NCBI RefSeq assembly: GCF_039538005.1 | Contig: NZ_BAABBO010000007.1 | Span: 124,001-188,000 of the forward strand | Length of the DNA stretch: 64,000 bases | Source: Allohahella marinimesophila | GTDB taxonomy: Bacteria > Pseudomonadota > Gammaproteobacteria > Pseudomonadales > Oleiphilaceae | Direction: 5' to 3' | Part shown: positions 43,980 through 53,424 of the stretch, one piece after another | How positions within the stretch are numbered: position 1 is the first letter of the stretch | How the letters are laid out: each line of letters starts with the position of its first letter | The notes under the pieces: generated by a model | Told to the model about the DNA's origin: nothing | The model's database searches: none | Seen by the model: the letters and a program-made list of their open reading frames with translations, nothing else | Made by a program: the position numbers and the translations under genes

Positions 43980-44051
43980 TCGGCGCCCCGCATTGCGTTG
44001 AACTGCACGCTGTCTGCATCAAAATAAAGCCCCAATCCACATCCTCTAGTT

Positions 44052-44070
44052 GATAATGCTTCTCATTTAG
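44052..44070 (+). promoter_or_regulatory. Fur-box-like site upstream of two-component system
   Basis: GATAATGCTTCTCATTTAG matches about 13 of 19 bases of the Fur consensus GATAATGATAATCATTATC. It lies about 60 bases before the response-regulator start codon, which suggests iron repression of the two-component system. Confidence 0.6.
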
Positions 44071-44129
44071 CGATAATAGGGTTCCAGCCTGGTAGCCAGG
44101 CACCGTTTCCATCCACGGATTGGGATCTT

Positions 44130-44834
44130 ATGTCAGCTGCCTTCGAAAGACAGGCCCAGATACTCATCGTCGAAGATGATCCTGAACTCAGCGATCAGCT
44201 CAGCAGCCTGCTAAGAAGCCGGGGCTACGATATTCAGCAACAATTCAATGGCGAGGCAGGCTTGATCGCGGCGCTCAGAGGCAGCTTCGATCTGATTCTG
44301 CTGGATGTCCTGCTACCGGCCATGGATGGCTTTTCGGTGCTCAACCATCTGCGCAAGACGCGGCAGACGCCGGTCATGCTCCTGACAGCCTGTGGTGCGG
44401 AAGAAGAGCGTATCGTGGGCTTCAGTAAAGGGGCAGACGACTACGTACCAAAACCTTTCAATTTCACAGAGCTCCTCTTACGCATCGAGGCGCTGCTGCG
44501 GCGGGCGATGGGTGTTGGCCACCCACGGGGCGGTCAGCAGCAGCTGGTGGTCGACACGCTGCAACTCGACCGTCAGCAGCAGTCGGTCAAGGTCGATGGC
44601 TGTGCGGTCACCCTTACACCCATTCAATTCAAGTTGCTCTGGGTGCTGGCGCTGCACCGGCATGAAGTGCTGAGCAAAGCCTACCTGTATCGCCTGGTGC
44701 TCGAACGCGAATTCAGTCGTTACGATCGCAGCCTCGATATGCACCTGAGTCGGGTACGGCGAAAGCTCGTCGATGCCGGCCTGGCTGCCGATAGGCTGCA
44801 GACGGTGCATGGCACTGGATACTGTTTCTCGTGA
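44130..44834 (+). CDS. OmpR-family response regulator
   Basis: This 234-residue regulator has a receiver domain at the N-terminus (IVEDDPELSDQLSSLL, phosphate-acceptor D59 in LILLDVLLPAMDGF, LLTA, KPF) and an OmpR/PhoB winged helix at the C-terminus (LTPIQFKLLWVLALHRHEVL, YDRSLDMHLSRVRRKL, LQTVHGTGY). It overlaps the sensor kinase gene by four bases (GTGA). The pair precedes a TonB-dependent receptor, the arrangement of PfeRS/PirRS-type systems that turn on siderophore receptors when the siderophore is present (family knowledge; role here inferred). Confidence 0.93.
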   Translation: MSAAFERQAQILIVEDDPELSDQLSSLLRSRGYDIQQQFNGEAGLIAALRGSFDLILLDVLLPAMDGFSVLNHLRKTRQTPVMLLTACGAEEERIVGFSKGADDYVPKPFNFTELLLRIEALLRRAMGVGHPRGGQQQLVVDTLQLDRQQQSVKVDGCAVTLTPIQFKLLWVLALHRHEVLSKAYLYRLVLEREFSRYDRSLDMHLSRVRRKLVDAGLAADRLQTVHGTGYCFS

Positions 44835-46180
44835 ACAGGCCACTACTGTGGAAATTCTGTCTGATCATCGCAGCGGGTTCGGTCGCGCTATTCTGGCTCG
44901 TCAGCCTGTTGACGCTGCGTACCGAGCAGGCCATGAGTTTTATTGCAGAAGAGCATCAGGATACGCTGGTCGAATATGGCGAAACCGCCGAGGCCCTCTA
45001 CCTGGCCGGCGACATGGTGGCGCTCAATCGCTGGTTGGCCGACTTGCAGCTCAAAGAGCAGACCTGGGCCGCCGTGGTGCGGTCGAGTATCGAGCCGCTG
45101 GCCGGTAGTCTCTCATCCACCTTCGTCGACAGTTTTCGGCTGGGCCGGAATGTGGAATGGAAGATCCATCTCTATTTCACTGAAAACCCCATCATGGACA
45201 TCACCTTTGCGGACCGTCATACGCACTTTCTGATTACCTTGCCGCAGCGCATGCGGCCGGGCATGTACTGGCAGCAGGCCAACATTCTGCTGCAACTGGG
45301 ACTGCCATTGCTGTTACTGATACTGCTGAGCGTGCTGCTGTACCGACATCTCGTCACGCCCCTGAGACAGCTCGAGCTAGCGACCCGGCAGTTCAGCGAA
45401 GGTAAATATGATGTCCGGGTGCAGTCCGGCCTCGGCTCACGCAAGGACGAAATCACCGCGCTGGCTGCCACCTTCGACCGTATGGCCGAGCGAACTGGCA
45501 CGCTCATCCTGACACAGCGTCAACTGATAGCTGATCTCTCGCACGAGATCCGCACACCCCTCACTCGCATAGACGTCGCCGTGAGTTGCATCGAGCAGGG
45601 TATCGAGCCGGACATGGCGCTCGCCCGCATCCGCCGAGACTCTGTGGCCATGCGGCGGCTTGCCGAAGATACCCTCACACTGGCATGGCTGGAAAATGAG
45701 CGGCCGCGCCTGGATCAGGAGTCACTGGATCTGAGCGATCTGATAGACAGTATTCTCGATGATGCCCGTTTTGAATTTCCGGACCGCTCTGTCGAGGCCG
45801 TCTTACCGGAAGTAGCTCCTCTGCCGAATAGTAGCCATCGCGTGCTGGCACAGGCTATCGAAAATATCGTTCGGAATGCACTGCGGTTCACACCGCCAGG
45901 CGGAGAGGTCAGTGTGAAGCTCGAGCGTGAAGACAGCCGCTATCGCCTTGATATCAGCGATCAGGGGGCCGGCGTGCCCGAGGCTAATCTTCAGGACATC
46001 TTCAAACCTTTTTTCCGTCTGGACAAAGCTCGTGAGCGGGTGCGTGGGGGCTTCGGCCTGGGCCTTGCGCTGGCACGACGGCAGGTGGAGGCGGCGGGCG
46101 GCATTATTCAGGCGGGCAATCGCCCGCAAGGTGGGCTGGTCGTGATGATCTGCCTGCCCCTCGTGCCAAGCGGGAACTGA
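44831..46180 (+). CDS. Sensor histidine kinase (PfeS-like)
   Basis: This 449-residue membrane kinase starts with GTG, overlapping the response-regulator stop. It has two membrane helices (about 8-30 and 155-180) around a periplasmic sensor of about 120 residues. A HAMP domain follows (VTPLRQLELATRQFSEGKYD), then the phosphorylation site ADLSHEIRTPLTR with H238. The ATPase domain has an N box (NIVRNALRFTPPGG), G1 (DISDQGAGVP) and G2 (RGGFGLGLALARR). It probably senses a siderophore or its receptor's state and controls the uptake genes downstream. Confidence 0.92.
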   Translation: MNRPLLWKFCLIIAAGSVALFWLVSLLTLRTEQAMSFIAEEHQDTLVEYGETAEALYLAGDMVALNRWLADLQLKEQTWAAVVRSSIEPLAGSLSSTFVDSFRLGRNVEWKIHLYFTENPIMDITFADRHTHFLITLPQRMRPGMYWQQANILLQLGLPLLLLILLSVLLYRHLVTPLRQLELATRQFSEGKYDVRVQSGLGSRKDEITALAATFDRMAERTGTLILTQRQLIADLSHEIRTPLTRIDVAVSCIEQGIEPDMALARIRRDSVAMRRLAEDTLTLAWLENERPRLDQESLDLSDLIDSILDDARFEFPDRSVEAVLPEVAPLPNSSHRVLAQAIENIVRNALRFTPPGGEVSVKLEREDSRYRLDISDQGAGVPEANLQDIFKPFFRLDKARERVRGGFGLGLALARRQVEAAGGIIQAGNRPQGGLVVMICLPLVPSGN

Positions 46181-46252
46181 TGCCCGTCTCGATGTAACAA
46201 ATGTAAAAGCTGTTTACTTGCAAGCCGCCGATAACAAGAATAGCCCGCAATT

Positions 46253-46271
46253 GATATTGATTCTCATTTGA
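46253..46271 (+). promoter_or_regulatory. Fur-box-like site upstream of TonB-dependent receptor
   Basis: GATATTGATTCTCATTTGA matches about 13 of 19 Fur consensus bases and ends 12 bases before the receptor ATG, between the kinase and receptor genes. It points to iron-repressed transcription of the uptake operon. Confidence 0.65.
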
Positions 46272-46283
46272 GGGGAGTGGTAA

Positions 46284-48242
46284 ATGAGTGCTGCGGGTCA
46301 GAGTTTATTTCGACGTACCATACTGTCAATCGCCATATCCGGCGTCATGGTCAGTTCACCGGCAATGGCAGAGGCCGAGTCGGCTGCAGGTGCTGGCGAG
46401 GTCATCGAACTGGGCACGATGACCGTGGTAGAGAATACGCCGGAAAACGCTGAGCAGGTGGTGACGCGTGAAGACATCGAACAGCTGCAGGCGAACGATC
46501 TCGAGGACGTCTTCCGGGCTGACCCCTCGGTCGCGGTTGGCGGCGCCAACAGTGTTTCACAAAAGATCTATGTCCGCGGTCTCGAAGATACTCTGCTTAA
46601 CGTCACTATAGATGGCGCGACGCAGGCCGGCTATCTCTTTCACCACCAGGGTCGGATTTCCATCGAACCGGAGCTGCTGAAGCAGGTCGGCATCCAGGCC
46701 GGAGCGGGCGACGCTACCAATGGGCCTGGCGCCCTGGGCGGTGCAATCCGCTTCGTGACTGTTGACCCTGAAGATCTGCTGCGGCCGGATGAGCGGATTG
46801 GTGCCTTGCTCAAGGCCGGCTATTTCAGCAACACCGAAGGTTACAAGGCGAGCACCACACTATTTGGCCGAATGAGTGACGACTGGAGTGCGATGGCCTC
46901 ACTATCGAAGCTGGACGAGGGCGAATTTACCGATGGCAATGGTGATGAGCTCAAATTTACCGATGCTGAAGAAGAAATGGGCTTTGCCAAGATCGTAGGC
47001 AAACTGGGCGGTGGCCAGACGCTCAAACTGAGTTACGAGCTTCAGGACACAGATGGTTTCAGGCTCGAGCGTCCGCACTGGATACCGAGTGAACGGAACA
47101 ATCCGATAGATCAGAGAGGCGAGCGTGAGACCACCACCTTCAATTACTTGCTGCAGCCTGAAGGCTCTGATGTCATCGATATGCGGGCAACGGTGTACCA
47201 GACTGATGCATTCCTCGAGCAGGATGGTCGCTTCGGCCTGTATTACGGCGGCGTAGAGAGCCGGGGTATCGACCTGCGAAATACCAGCCGGCTCGGCGCA
47301 CACTCGCTCACCTACGGGGTCGATCATCGTGAAGACGAAGGCACTCTCGAAAACCGCTCAGATGCCACCGTGCCGACTGAGACGGAAGAGGCCACAGTGA
47401 CGGGCGTCTATATACAGGATCAGTATGCCTTGGCCGATCAGTGGCTGCTGAGCCTCGGTACGCGCTACGATATTTTCCGCCTGGACGATGCCAACGATCA
47501 GAAGTTCCGGGAAACAGGCTTCAGTCCGAATGCCGGCATCACCTATTCGCCCACAGAGAGGCTGGACTTATTCCTGACCTATGCCGAAGCGCTGCGGGGT
47601 AAACTGGTCAACGAGACCTTCGTGCTCGACTTCTACACCAACTCGCCTGACCTGGAGGCCGAAGAAGCAAAGAATGCCGAGCTGGGTTTCAACTACGTAC
47701 CGGGCGCGCTGAGCGTGAGCGCCAAGGTATACGCCTCGCGCATAGACAACGTGATCGATGATGTGGAAAACGTACTGACAAATGTTGGCGATCTCGAAAA
47801 CGAAGGCTTCTTCACCAAGGTCGGCTATCAGTGGGACCAGGTGTTCGCGGCGCTGAGCTTCAACTACAGTCGCCCTGAAATTGAAGGGGTGCCCTTGCAC
47901 GACGACAACTGGTCGGTGGGTACCTCCATCGGTGATACCTGGGTGGCTGAGCTGCACTACCAGCATAGCGAAAGCCTGCAGCTAGGCTGGTATGGTCGTA
48001 TTGTCCAGCGTCTCGAAACGGTGGCCGATGGCTATAACGAAAAGGCCGGCTACGGGGTGCACGACCTGTATGCCGAATGGCTGCCGCTGCAGCGTGATGA
48101 GCTCAAGCTGACACTAACGCTGAAGAATATTTTCGACAAGTACTATCGCGATCACGCCAGCTACGGAGATTACGGCCCGATTGCCCAGGGCTTCCCGGAA
48201 CCAGGTCGCGACGCGCGTCTGAGTGTCGCCTGGCGCATCTGA
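46284..48242 (+). CDS. TonB-dependent siderophore receptor
   Basis: This 652-residue outer-membrane receptor has a signal peptide ending SSPAMAEA, a TonB-box-like stretch LGTMTVVEN, a plug domain (VTREDIEQLQANDLEDVFRA, KIYVRGLEDTLLNVTIDGA, GAGDATNGPGALGGAIRF), and a 22-strand-type barrel ending in LKLTLTLKNIFDKYYRDHAS and DARLSVAWRI. AGGGGAG precedes the ATG. It heads the uptake operon and faces the petrobactin synthesis cluster, so its ligand is probably ferric petrobactin (inference from location). Its stop shares a base with the binding-protein start. Confidence 0.93.
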   Translation: MSAAGQSLFRRTILSIAISGVMVSSPAMAEAESAAGAGEVIELGTMTVVENTPENAEQVVTREDIEQLQANDLEDVFRADPSVAVGGANSVSQKIYVRGLEDTLLNVTIDGATQAGYLFHHQGRISIEPELLKQVGIQAGAGDATNGPGALGGAIRFVTVDPEDLLRPDERIGALLKAGYFSNTEGYKASTTLFGRMSDDWSAMASLSKLDEGEFTDGNGDELKFTDAEEEMGFAKIVGKLGGGQTLKLSYELQDTDGFRLERPHWIPSERNNPIDQRGERETTTFNYLLQPEGSDVIDMRATVYQTDAFLEQDGRFGLYYGGVESRGIDLRNTSRLGAHSLTYGVDHREDEGTLENRSDATVPTETEEATVTGVYIQDQYALADQWLLSLGTRYDIFRLDDANDQKFRETGFSPNAGITYSPTERLDLFLTYAEALRGKLVNETFVLDFYTNSPDLEAEEAKNAELGFNYVPGALSVSAKVYASRIDNVIDDVENVLTNVGDLENEGFFTKVGYQWDQVFAALSFNYSRPEIEGVPLHDDNWSVGTSIGDTWVAELHYQHSESLQLGWYGRIVQRLETVADGYNEKAGYGVHDLYAEWLPLQRDELKLTLTLKNIFDKYYRDHASYGDYGPIAQGFPEPGRDARLSVAWRI

Positions 48243-49396
48243 TGATCGTTAAATCACTCAAATACCACCGCCTTTTGCCGCACTGCATCGCAGTGCTGCT
48301 GCTTCTGCTGCTCGCAAACCAGGTCACAGCCATGACAGTGACCGATTTGGCCGGCCGTCAGGTAGATATACCGGCCAAGGTCGAGCGGCTCATACTCGGT
48401 GAGAGCCGCTATATTCCGGCGCTGGCCATTCTGGACCGTGAGCGGCCGCTCAAGCGGATCGTGGGCATGCTGGCCGACTTCAAGCTGGCCGATCCTGGTA
48501 GTTACCGGCAATACCAGCAGGCCTTTCCCCACATTGATGACATACCCCAGATTGGCCATGCTTCGGCTGAGAGCTTCAGCATCGAGCAGGTGCTCACCCT
48601 CGACGCGGATCTCGCCATATTCGGCATAGAAGGCCATGGCCCATCCGCCCGAGACGAATATCTTATCGACCTGCTACAGCGCGCCGGTGTCACTGTCGTC
48701 TTTATCGATTTTCGCCGCGAACCGCTGGAAAATACCCCGCGCAGTATCGAGTTGCTTGGCAAGGTTCTGGATCGTGAGGCTGAGGCCAGCGAGTTCCTCG
48801 AGTTCTATCAGGCCGAACTGATGAAAATCAGCAGCCGACTCAAGGATGACCTTAAAGCACCAAAGGTGTTTTTGCATAGCCGTGTCGGTATCCAGGATCT
48901 CTGTTGTGAAACCATGGTCAACGGCATGATGGGGGATTTCCTGCAGTACCTGAATGCAGAAAACGTAGCGGCTGAAAAGGTGCCCGGTCATGCGGGCGTG
49001 ATGAATCTGGAATTCCTGCTGACCGAGCAGCCGGCGGTCTATATCGCCACTGCGATCGGATCTGATCAGACGGTCGGCAATGAACCACGCTTCATAGCGC
49101 TCGGTGCGGGCATCGATGAGGACACTGCGAGGCAATCCTTCAGCGCAGCGCTTTCGCGCAGTGGCACGGCTGAACTCACCGCGGTAAGGCAGGGCCGGGC
49201 TCATGCCATCTGGCATCACTTCTACAACACCCCGCTGAACGTCGTCGCGGTGCAGGCCATGGCCAAATGGCTCTACCCGGAGCGCTTCAGTGATATTGAT
49301 CCACAGGCGACGCTCGCAGAACTGTTTCGACGCTTTCAGCCGGTGCCGCTCGAAGGCACTTACTGGGTGGATCTCGATGCAAGCGAATTCCAGTAG
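48242..49396 (+). CDS. Siderophore ABC importer binding protein (FecB-like)
   Basis: This 384-residue periplasmic binding protein of the siderophore/B12 class (TroA-like fold) has a signal peptide (CIAVLLLLLLANQVTAM). The N-terminal lobe begins VTDLAGRQVDIPAKVERLIL, followed by IEQVLTLDADLAIFG and the long connecting helix PRSIELLGKVLDREAEASEF. The C-terminal lobe has IWHHFYNTPLNVVAVQAMAK. It is not a lipoprotein, as no lipobox is visible. It receives the ferric siderophore from the receptor and hands it to the permease encoded three bases downstream. Confidence 0.92.
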   Translation: MIVKSLKYHRLLPHCIAVLLLLLLANQVTAMTVTDLAGRQVDIPAKVERLILGESRYIPALAILDRERPLKRIVGMLADFKLADPGSYRQYQQAFPHIDDIPQIGHASAESFSIEQVLTLDADLAIFGIEGHGPSARDEYLIDLLQRAGVTVVFIDFRREPLENTPRSIELLGKVLDREAEASEFLEFYQAELMKISSRLKDDLKAPKVFLHSRVGIQDLCCETMVNGMMGDFLQYLNAENVAAEKVPGHAGVMNLEFLLTEQPAVYIATAIGSDQTVGNEPRFIALGAGIDEDTARQSFSAALSRSGTAELTAVRQGRAHAIWHHFYNTPLNVVAVQAMAKWLYPERFSDIDPQATLAELFRRFQPVPLEGTYWVDLDASEFQ

Positions 49397-49399
49397 ACG

Positions 49400-50479
49400 A
49401 TGGCTAAGTTGACCAGCCTGGAAAGGCCTGATCCGGCGGTGAACTCGCTGGCAGGACAGTACAGACGCTTTATAGTCCTGCGGCTCATACTGCTGTTCGT
49501 GCTGGCGGCGGCCACTGCCATCTCGCTGTTGCTCGATATTGCCAACGGGCCATCCATGCTCGGGTTTGGAGACGTCTTTGCGGCACTTTGGCGTCCGGAG
49601 GACCTGGCAGCGAGTACGCGCATCATCGTCTGGGACGTGCGCCTGCCGTATGCCCTGATGGCCATCGTGGTCGGTGCCAGCCTGGGCCTGGCCGGGGCTG
49701 AAATGCAGACGGTGCTGAATAATCCCCTGGCCAGCCCCTATACACTCGGTATTGGCGCAGCAGCCACGCTTGGCGCCTCTGTGGCCATACTGTTCGATCT
49801 GTCTTCGCTTGGCTTACCCTACAACTTCATCATGCCATTCACGGCCTTCGTGTTTGCCGCGGCGGCCTCCCTGCTGATTCTGGTGCTGGCTCGCTATCTG
49901 GGCGCCTCGGTCCACATGGTGGTGCTGTTCGGTATTGCTTTGCTGTTCGGCCTCAATGCACTGGTGGGCCTGCTGCAATTCATCGCTGATGCAGAGTCAC
50001 TGCAGCAGATCGTGTTCTGGACCATGGGCAGCCTGGCGCGGGCCAATCTGGACAAGGTGGCGATCGTCGGCGCTGTGCTACTGGCCTGCCTGCCGTTTTC
50101 TTGGCATCAGGCCTGGGCCATGACCGCCCTGCGCACTGGTGAAGAGCAGGCCCGCAGCCTTGGCATCAAGGTTGAGCGCCTGCGTCTGATGGCGCTGCTG
50201 CGGGTTAGTCTGCTCACGGGCGTGGCCCTGGCTTTTGTCGGCGAAATCGGTTTTATCGGGCTGGTGGCTCCGCATATTGCCCGCCTGTTGCTTGGCGAAG
50301 ACCATCGTTTCTATCTGCCCGGCAGTGCGCTTGCCGGTGCGCTGCTGTTGTCGATGGCTTCGATCGTGAGCAAGGCGCTGGTGCCTGGGGTGGTTTTGCC
50401 TGTGGGCATTATTACTGCGCTCGTTGGCATTCCGCTGTTCATCGCACTCATCGTGACCCGCGGGCGGGCGCTGAGCTGA
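49400..50479 (+). CDS. Siderophore ABC importer permease (FecCD family)
   Basis: This 359-residue inner-membrane permease has about ten helices and the FecCD phrases RLPYALMAIVVGASLGLAGA, NNPLASPYTLGIGAAATLGA, VGEIGFIGLVAPHIARLLLG and DHRFYLPGSALAGALLLSMA. The EEQARSLGIKVERLRLMALL segment is the ATPase-contact helix. Only one permease gene is present, so the channel is likely a homodimer as in BtuC. The stop shares a base with the ATPase start (TGATG). Confidence 0.94.
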   Translation: MAKLTSLERPDPAVNSLAGQYRRFIVLRLILLFVLAAATAISLLLDIANGPSMLGFGDVFAALWRPEDLAASTRIIVWDVRLPYALMAIVVGASLGLAGAEMQTVLNNPLASPYTLGIGAAATLGASVAILFDLSSLGLPYNFIMPFTAFVFAAAASLLILVLARYLGASVHMVVLFGIALLFGLNALVGLLQFIADAESLQQIVFWTMGSLARANLDKVAIVGAVLLACLPFSWHQAWAMTALRTGEEQARSLGIKVERLRLMALLRVSLLTGVALAFVGEIGFIGLVAPHIARLLLGEDHRFYLPGSALAGALLLSMASIVSKALVPGVVLPVGIITALVGIPLFIALIVTRGRALS

Positions 50480-51258
50480 TGGCGCTGACCGTGACCGATC
50501 TGAGCGTGGCCTATCGTCAGCGCCCAGTGTTGAACCATCTGAGTCTGTCGCCCATTGCGGCAGGGTCGCTGGTCGCGGTGATCGGGCCGAACGCCGTCGG
50601 TAAGTCCACCTTGCTCAAGACCATTACTGGCCTGCTGCCTTATCGGGGTGATGTCCATCTGGGCGAGCAGGATCTCAGGCGGCTATCACCAGCCGAACGA
50701 TTCCGCGCCCTGGGTTACCTGCCACAGACGCTGCCGCAGGCGACGACGCTGGTCGCCTATGAGACCGTCTTCAGTGCCTGTCGCGCGGTTCGCCATGATT
50801 TGTCCGCATCACAGGTGGAAGCAGCGCTGGAGACCGCCTTTACGACACTGGGCATCGAGGCGCTGGCCTTTCGCAAGCTCAGCGAGATGTCAGGCGGGCA
50901 GCGGCAGATGGTTGGTCTTGCCCAGGTGCTGGTGCGGCAGCCTCGCCTGCTATTGCTGGATGAACCGACGAGCGCACTGGATCTGCACTGGCAGCTCAAT
51001 GTGCTGGAAACGGTACGAAAGGCGACGGCGGACTCCGGCGCCATCGCGCTGGTCGCCAGCCATGACATCAATCTGGCGCTGCGCTTCTGCGACGAGCTGC
51101 TGGTACTGGGCCCGGCCGGTCTGCTGGCTCAGGGCAGCCCGGCCGATGTCCTGACGCCAGCGCTGCTTCGCGCCACCTATGGCATCGAAGGGCGAGTCGA
51201 ATATTGCTCCAGGGGGTCACCCATGGTGCTGACCGACCGCGCGGTGTCTCCCCATTAG
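50479..51258 (+). CDS. Siderophore ABC importer ATPase
   Basis: This 259-residue ATP-binding cassette protein of the FepC/BtuD group has Walker A GPNAVGKST, signature EMSGGQRQMV, Walker B LLLLDEPTSALD and the switch histidine in VASHDINLAL. The Walker A loop has AV where GS is common, and the signature begins MSGG rather than LSGG. Both are tolerated variants. It energises the FecCD permease. It ends 18 bases before the DUF2218 gene. Confidence 0.94.
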   Translation: MALTVTDLSVAYRQRPVLNHLSLSPIAAGSLVAVIGPNAVGKSTLLKTITGLLPYRGDVHLGEQDLRRLSPAERFRALGYLPQTLPQATTLVAYETVFSACRAVRHDLSASQVEAALETAFTTLGIEALAFRKLSEMSGGQRQMVGLAQVLVRQPRLLLLDEPTSALDLHWQLNVLETVRKATADSGAIALVASHDINLALRFCDELLVLGPAGLLAQGSPADVLTPALLRATYGIEGRVEYCSRGSPMVLTDRAVSPH

Positions 51259-51276
51259 TCCATCAGGAGAAAATGA

Positions 51277-51561
51277 ATGTCAGTCGTTGCGACGGCCACT
51301 GTAGCCACAACATCCGCCGGCCTGTATCTCAAAAAGCTGTGCCGACATTTTCAGCACAAGGTAACCGTCGATTTTGGCGACACCACCGGTCGTATCGATT
51401 TCAAGGTGGGGACCTGCGATCTCAAGGCAGACTCAGCTGCGCTCAAGCTATTCTGCGTGTCGTCGAACGAGGAAGATCTGGAGGATGTCAAAGATACCAT
51501 GAAGCGGCATTTCGACCGCTTTGGTGAAAAGGATGAGCTGGTGCTTGGGTGGGATGTCTGA
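51277..51561 (+). CDS. DUF2218 protein
   Basis: This 94-residue cytoplasmic protein matches the DUF2218 pattern: AGLYLKKLCRHFQHKVTVDF, then GRIDFKVGTCDLKADSAALK and TMKRHFDRFGEKDELVLGW. The family is commonly found beside siderophore uptake or ferric reductase genes, but its function is not established. GGAG lies upstream of two overlapping ATGs, and the one at 51277 is in frame. It converges on asbF, with four bases between the stops. Confidence 0.82.
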   Translation: MSVVATATVATTSAGLYLKKLCRHFQHKVTVDFGDTTGRIDFKVGTCDLKADSAALKLFCVSSNEEDLEDVKDTMKRHFDRFGEKDELVLGWDV

Positions 51562-51565
51562 GCCG

Positions 51566-52423
51566 TCAGCCGCTCATCACCATCCTTGATGGCGTGAGTT
51601 CGCGTTGCAGTGCGCGCTCGAGTTGCCTTATTTCTGTGCAGTCCTGCTTCAACACCGCTTCTGCGTCACCACCGAACCATTCAAGTGAGGCCTCCGAGGC
51701 CTCGTCCAGCAGGAGGTGGCAGAGAAAGTCGTAATAGTCGACAGCGCCTCTGAACAGCGGCACCATACCTTCACGGCTGCCTGCCGCCGCGTAGACATTG
51801 GGCGGCGCAAATACGCCCAATTGTTCGCGTGAGCCGATGTTCTTGAGGTGGTAGTGCGACACGAAAGGTCGCATGAGCGCCAATGCCTCAAGCGGATCTT
51901 CACCCGACTCCCACACGTGCAGGACATCGAAGTTGATTCGGAGTCCGGGATGATTCACTTCGGCTAACAGCCTCATCGTCGAGGCCAGTGAGTCAGCAAG
52001 CGTATTCGGATGCGTCTCGATAAGCAGCTGCTGGTCGTGTTCCGCCAGTAATTCACAGAGCTGGCGCAGACGACTGACGATCTGGCGTCGCTCGGCCGGA
52101 CTAGTGTCGGTGCTGGAACGATGTCCGGCGAAAGTGCGGATTTTTTGCGTGTTCCAGTGCTCTGCCAGCGCGCACAGCGACTGAGCCTTGGCCAGCATGA
52201 CGGCCTCTGGCCCCTCCATCGGCAGGTAGTCACTCAGCATGGACACGCCCAGCCCCAGGCGCTCGATCCAGGCGGCATTGAACTGCGGGGTGTTCGCCAG
52301 GTTTGTGGCATGAATACCCCAGAGCTCGATGCCGTCGAAGTGGTGAGTGCTCGCCCACTGCGCCAGTTGATCGATCGACGTGAGGTGATGACGAAAGGAG
52401 ATCGTACAGATTGACAGTTTCAT
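51566..52423 (-). CDS. asbF: 3-dehydroshikimate dehydratase AsbF
   Basis: This 285-residue TIM-barrel enzyme of the xylose-isomerase-like fold makes 3,4-dihydroxybenzoate from 3-dehydroshikimate, the source of the petrobactin catechol. The barrel starts KLSICTISFRHHLTSIDQLA. Metal-binding positions are plausible at LLIETHPNTLADS (Glu), INFDVLHVWESGEDP (Asp, His), VSHYHLKNIGS (His) and ASLEWFGGDAE (Glu). It is the last gene of the asb operon and overlaps asbE by four bases. The gene order and its neighbours make the AsbF call strong. Confidence 0.9.
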   Translation of the reverse strand: MKLSICTISFRHHLTSIDQLAQWASTHHFDGIELWGIHATNLANTPQFNAAWIERLGLGVSMLSDYLPMEGPEAVMLAKAQSLCALAEHWNTQKIRTFAGHRSSTDTSPAERRQIVSRLRQLCELLAEHDQQLLIETHPNTLADSLASTMRLLAEVNHPGLRINFDVLHVWESGEDPLEALALMRPFVSHYHLKNIGSREQLGVFAPPNVYAAAGSREGMVPLFRGAVDYYDFLCHLLLDEASEASLEWFGGDAEAVLKQDCTEIRQLERALQRELTPSRMVMSG

Positions 52424-53424
52424 CGGCAGGTCTCCGTGCGCTCGGTGACAGTGGGATGGGCGCTCAGCTGCAGCGAACGACGACTCCAGTCTTCGAACAG
52501 CGATTGTAAACCGTTCTTGATTCTGAACTCGGTATTGTCCTGCTGGTCCAGCAACTGATAGAGCTCCGCGGCCTGTGAGACATCGCCGGTCATCACCATT
52601 TTCATGCTCCGATACTGGATCAGCCGATAGGTCTTCACCAGCAGTTCAATAACATCACACCAGTCTTCGAACTCGTCCCAGGGCAGGGACAGCGCTTCGT
52701 AAAACCATGCAAAGGCATGCTCATAGGCGTACTTGCGAATGGAGAGCACGGGCAACTCTCGCATCGCCAGGTTCAGGTCAGAGAGCGTCAGGTCGTTTTC
52801 GCCTGCGATATGGGCCCGGATCATCTGCCGGACGGCATCCGTCAAGGGGTTAGCCTCGCGCTTCATGCACTGGGCAAAGTAGGCACGAATGGTATCCGCC
52901 GAGCTGTGGGTGATATCGATACCGTCAAAGTAGAAGCCCCCGGCTACCGTCGGCTGGGCAACCGCATTGAGAATCTGATCTTTTGGCAGTCGGCCTTCCC
53001 AGCGAAAATCCGGGTCCAGCATCAGCCATTCCTCAGGGTCTTCGGTTGCCTGCAGCATGACGTAATGTGGAAAGGGATTCTGGTTGAACTTGTTTTCGCG
53101 TTCCGGCAGGTGATACAGGTCGAGCATCACCATGATGTGCCTGTGCTCCGCCCGCGTCTCCACCAGCGTGATCAGATGTTCGAGATTCTCCGCCTTGGAA
53201 GCCGCACGGTCATACCATTCGTGAATTCTGATGCCATAAAGCAACTCGTACCAGGTCTTGAAGAACTCATGCCCGGTGTGTTCGGAATGGTAGGATATCC
53301 GGTAGCGTTCGCTGAGCGAAAAGTCCGCATCCCACACACCAAAATAAAAAGGTCGATGATCCACGCCCGGCGTGCGCTTGATAATTTCGCAGACACAGCT
53401 GACGAAGCAGTGCACCTTGATCAT
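52420..53424 (-). CDS. asbE: Petrobactin biosynthesis protein AsbE
   Basis: This 334-residue protein is known from the asb operon of Bacillus (DUF6005-type). It joins 3,4-dihydroxybenzoate carried by AsbD to the spermidine arm of the siderophore. It begins MIKVHCFVSCVCEIIKRTPG. A peptidase-C39-like or transglutaminase-like pattern may be read in CVCEII, then HYVMLQATEDPEEWLMLDPD, with conserved-looking Cys, His and Asp. I infer this layout and do not assert the catalytic residues. Both ends overlap neighbours as ATGA (asbD and asbF). Confidence 0.85.
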   Translation of the reverse strand: MIKVHCFVSCVCEIIKRTPGVDHRPFYFGVWDADFSLSERYRISYHSEHTGHEFFKTWYELLYGIRIHEWYDRAASKAENLEHLITLVETRAEHRHIMVMLDLYHLPERENKFNQNPFPHYVMLQATEDPEEWLMLDPDFRWEGRLPKDQILNAVAQPTVAGGFYFDGIDITHSSADTIRAYFAQCMKREANPLTDAVRQMIRAHIAGENDLTLSDLNLAMRELPVLSIRKYAYEHAFAWFYEALSLPWDEFEDWCDVIELLVKTYRLIQYRSMKMVMTGDVSQAAELYQLLDQQDNTEFRIKNGLQSLFEDWSRRSLQLSAHPTVTERTETCR

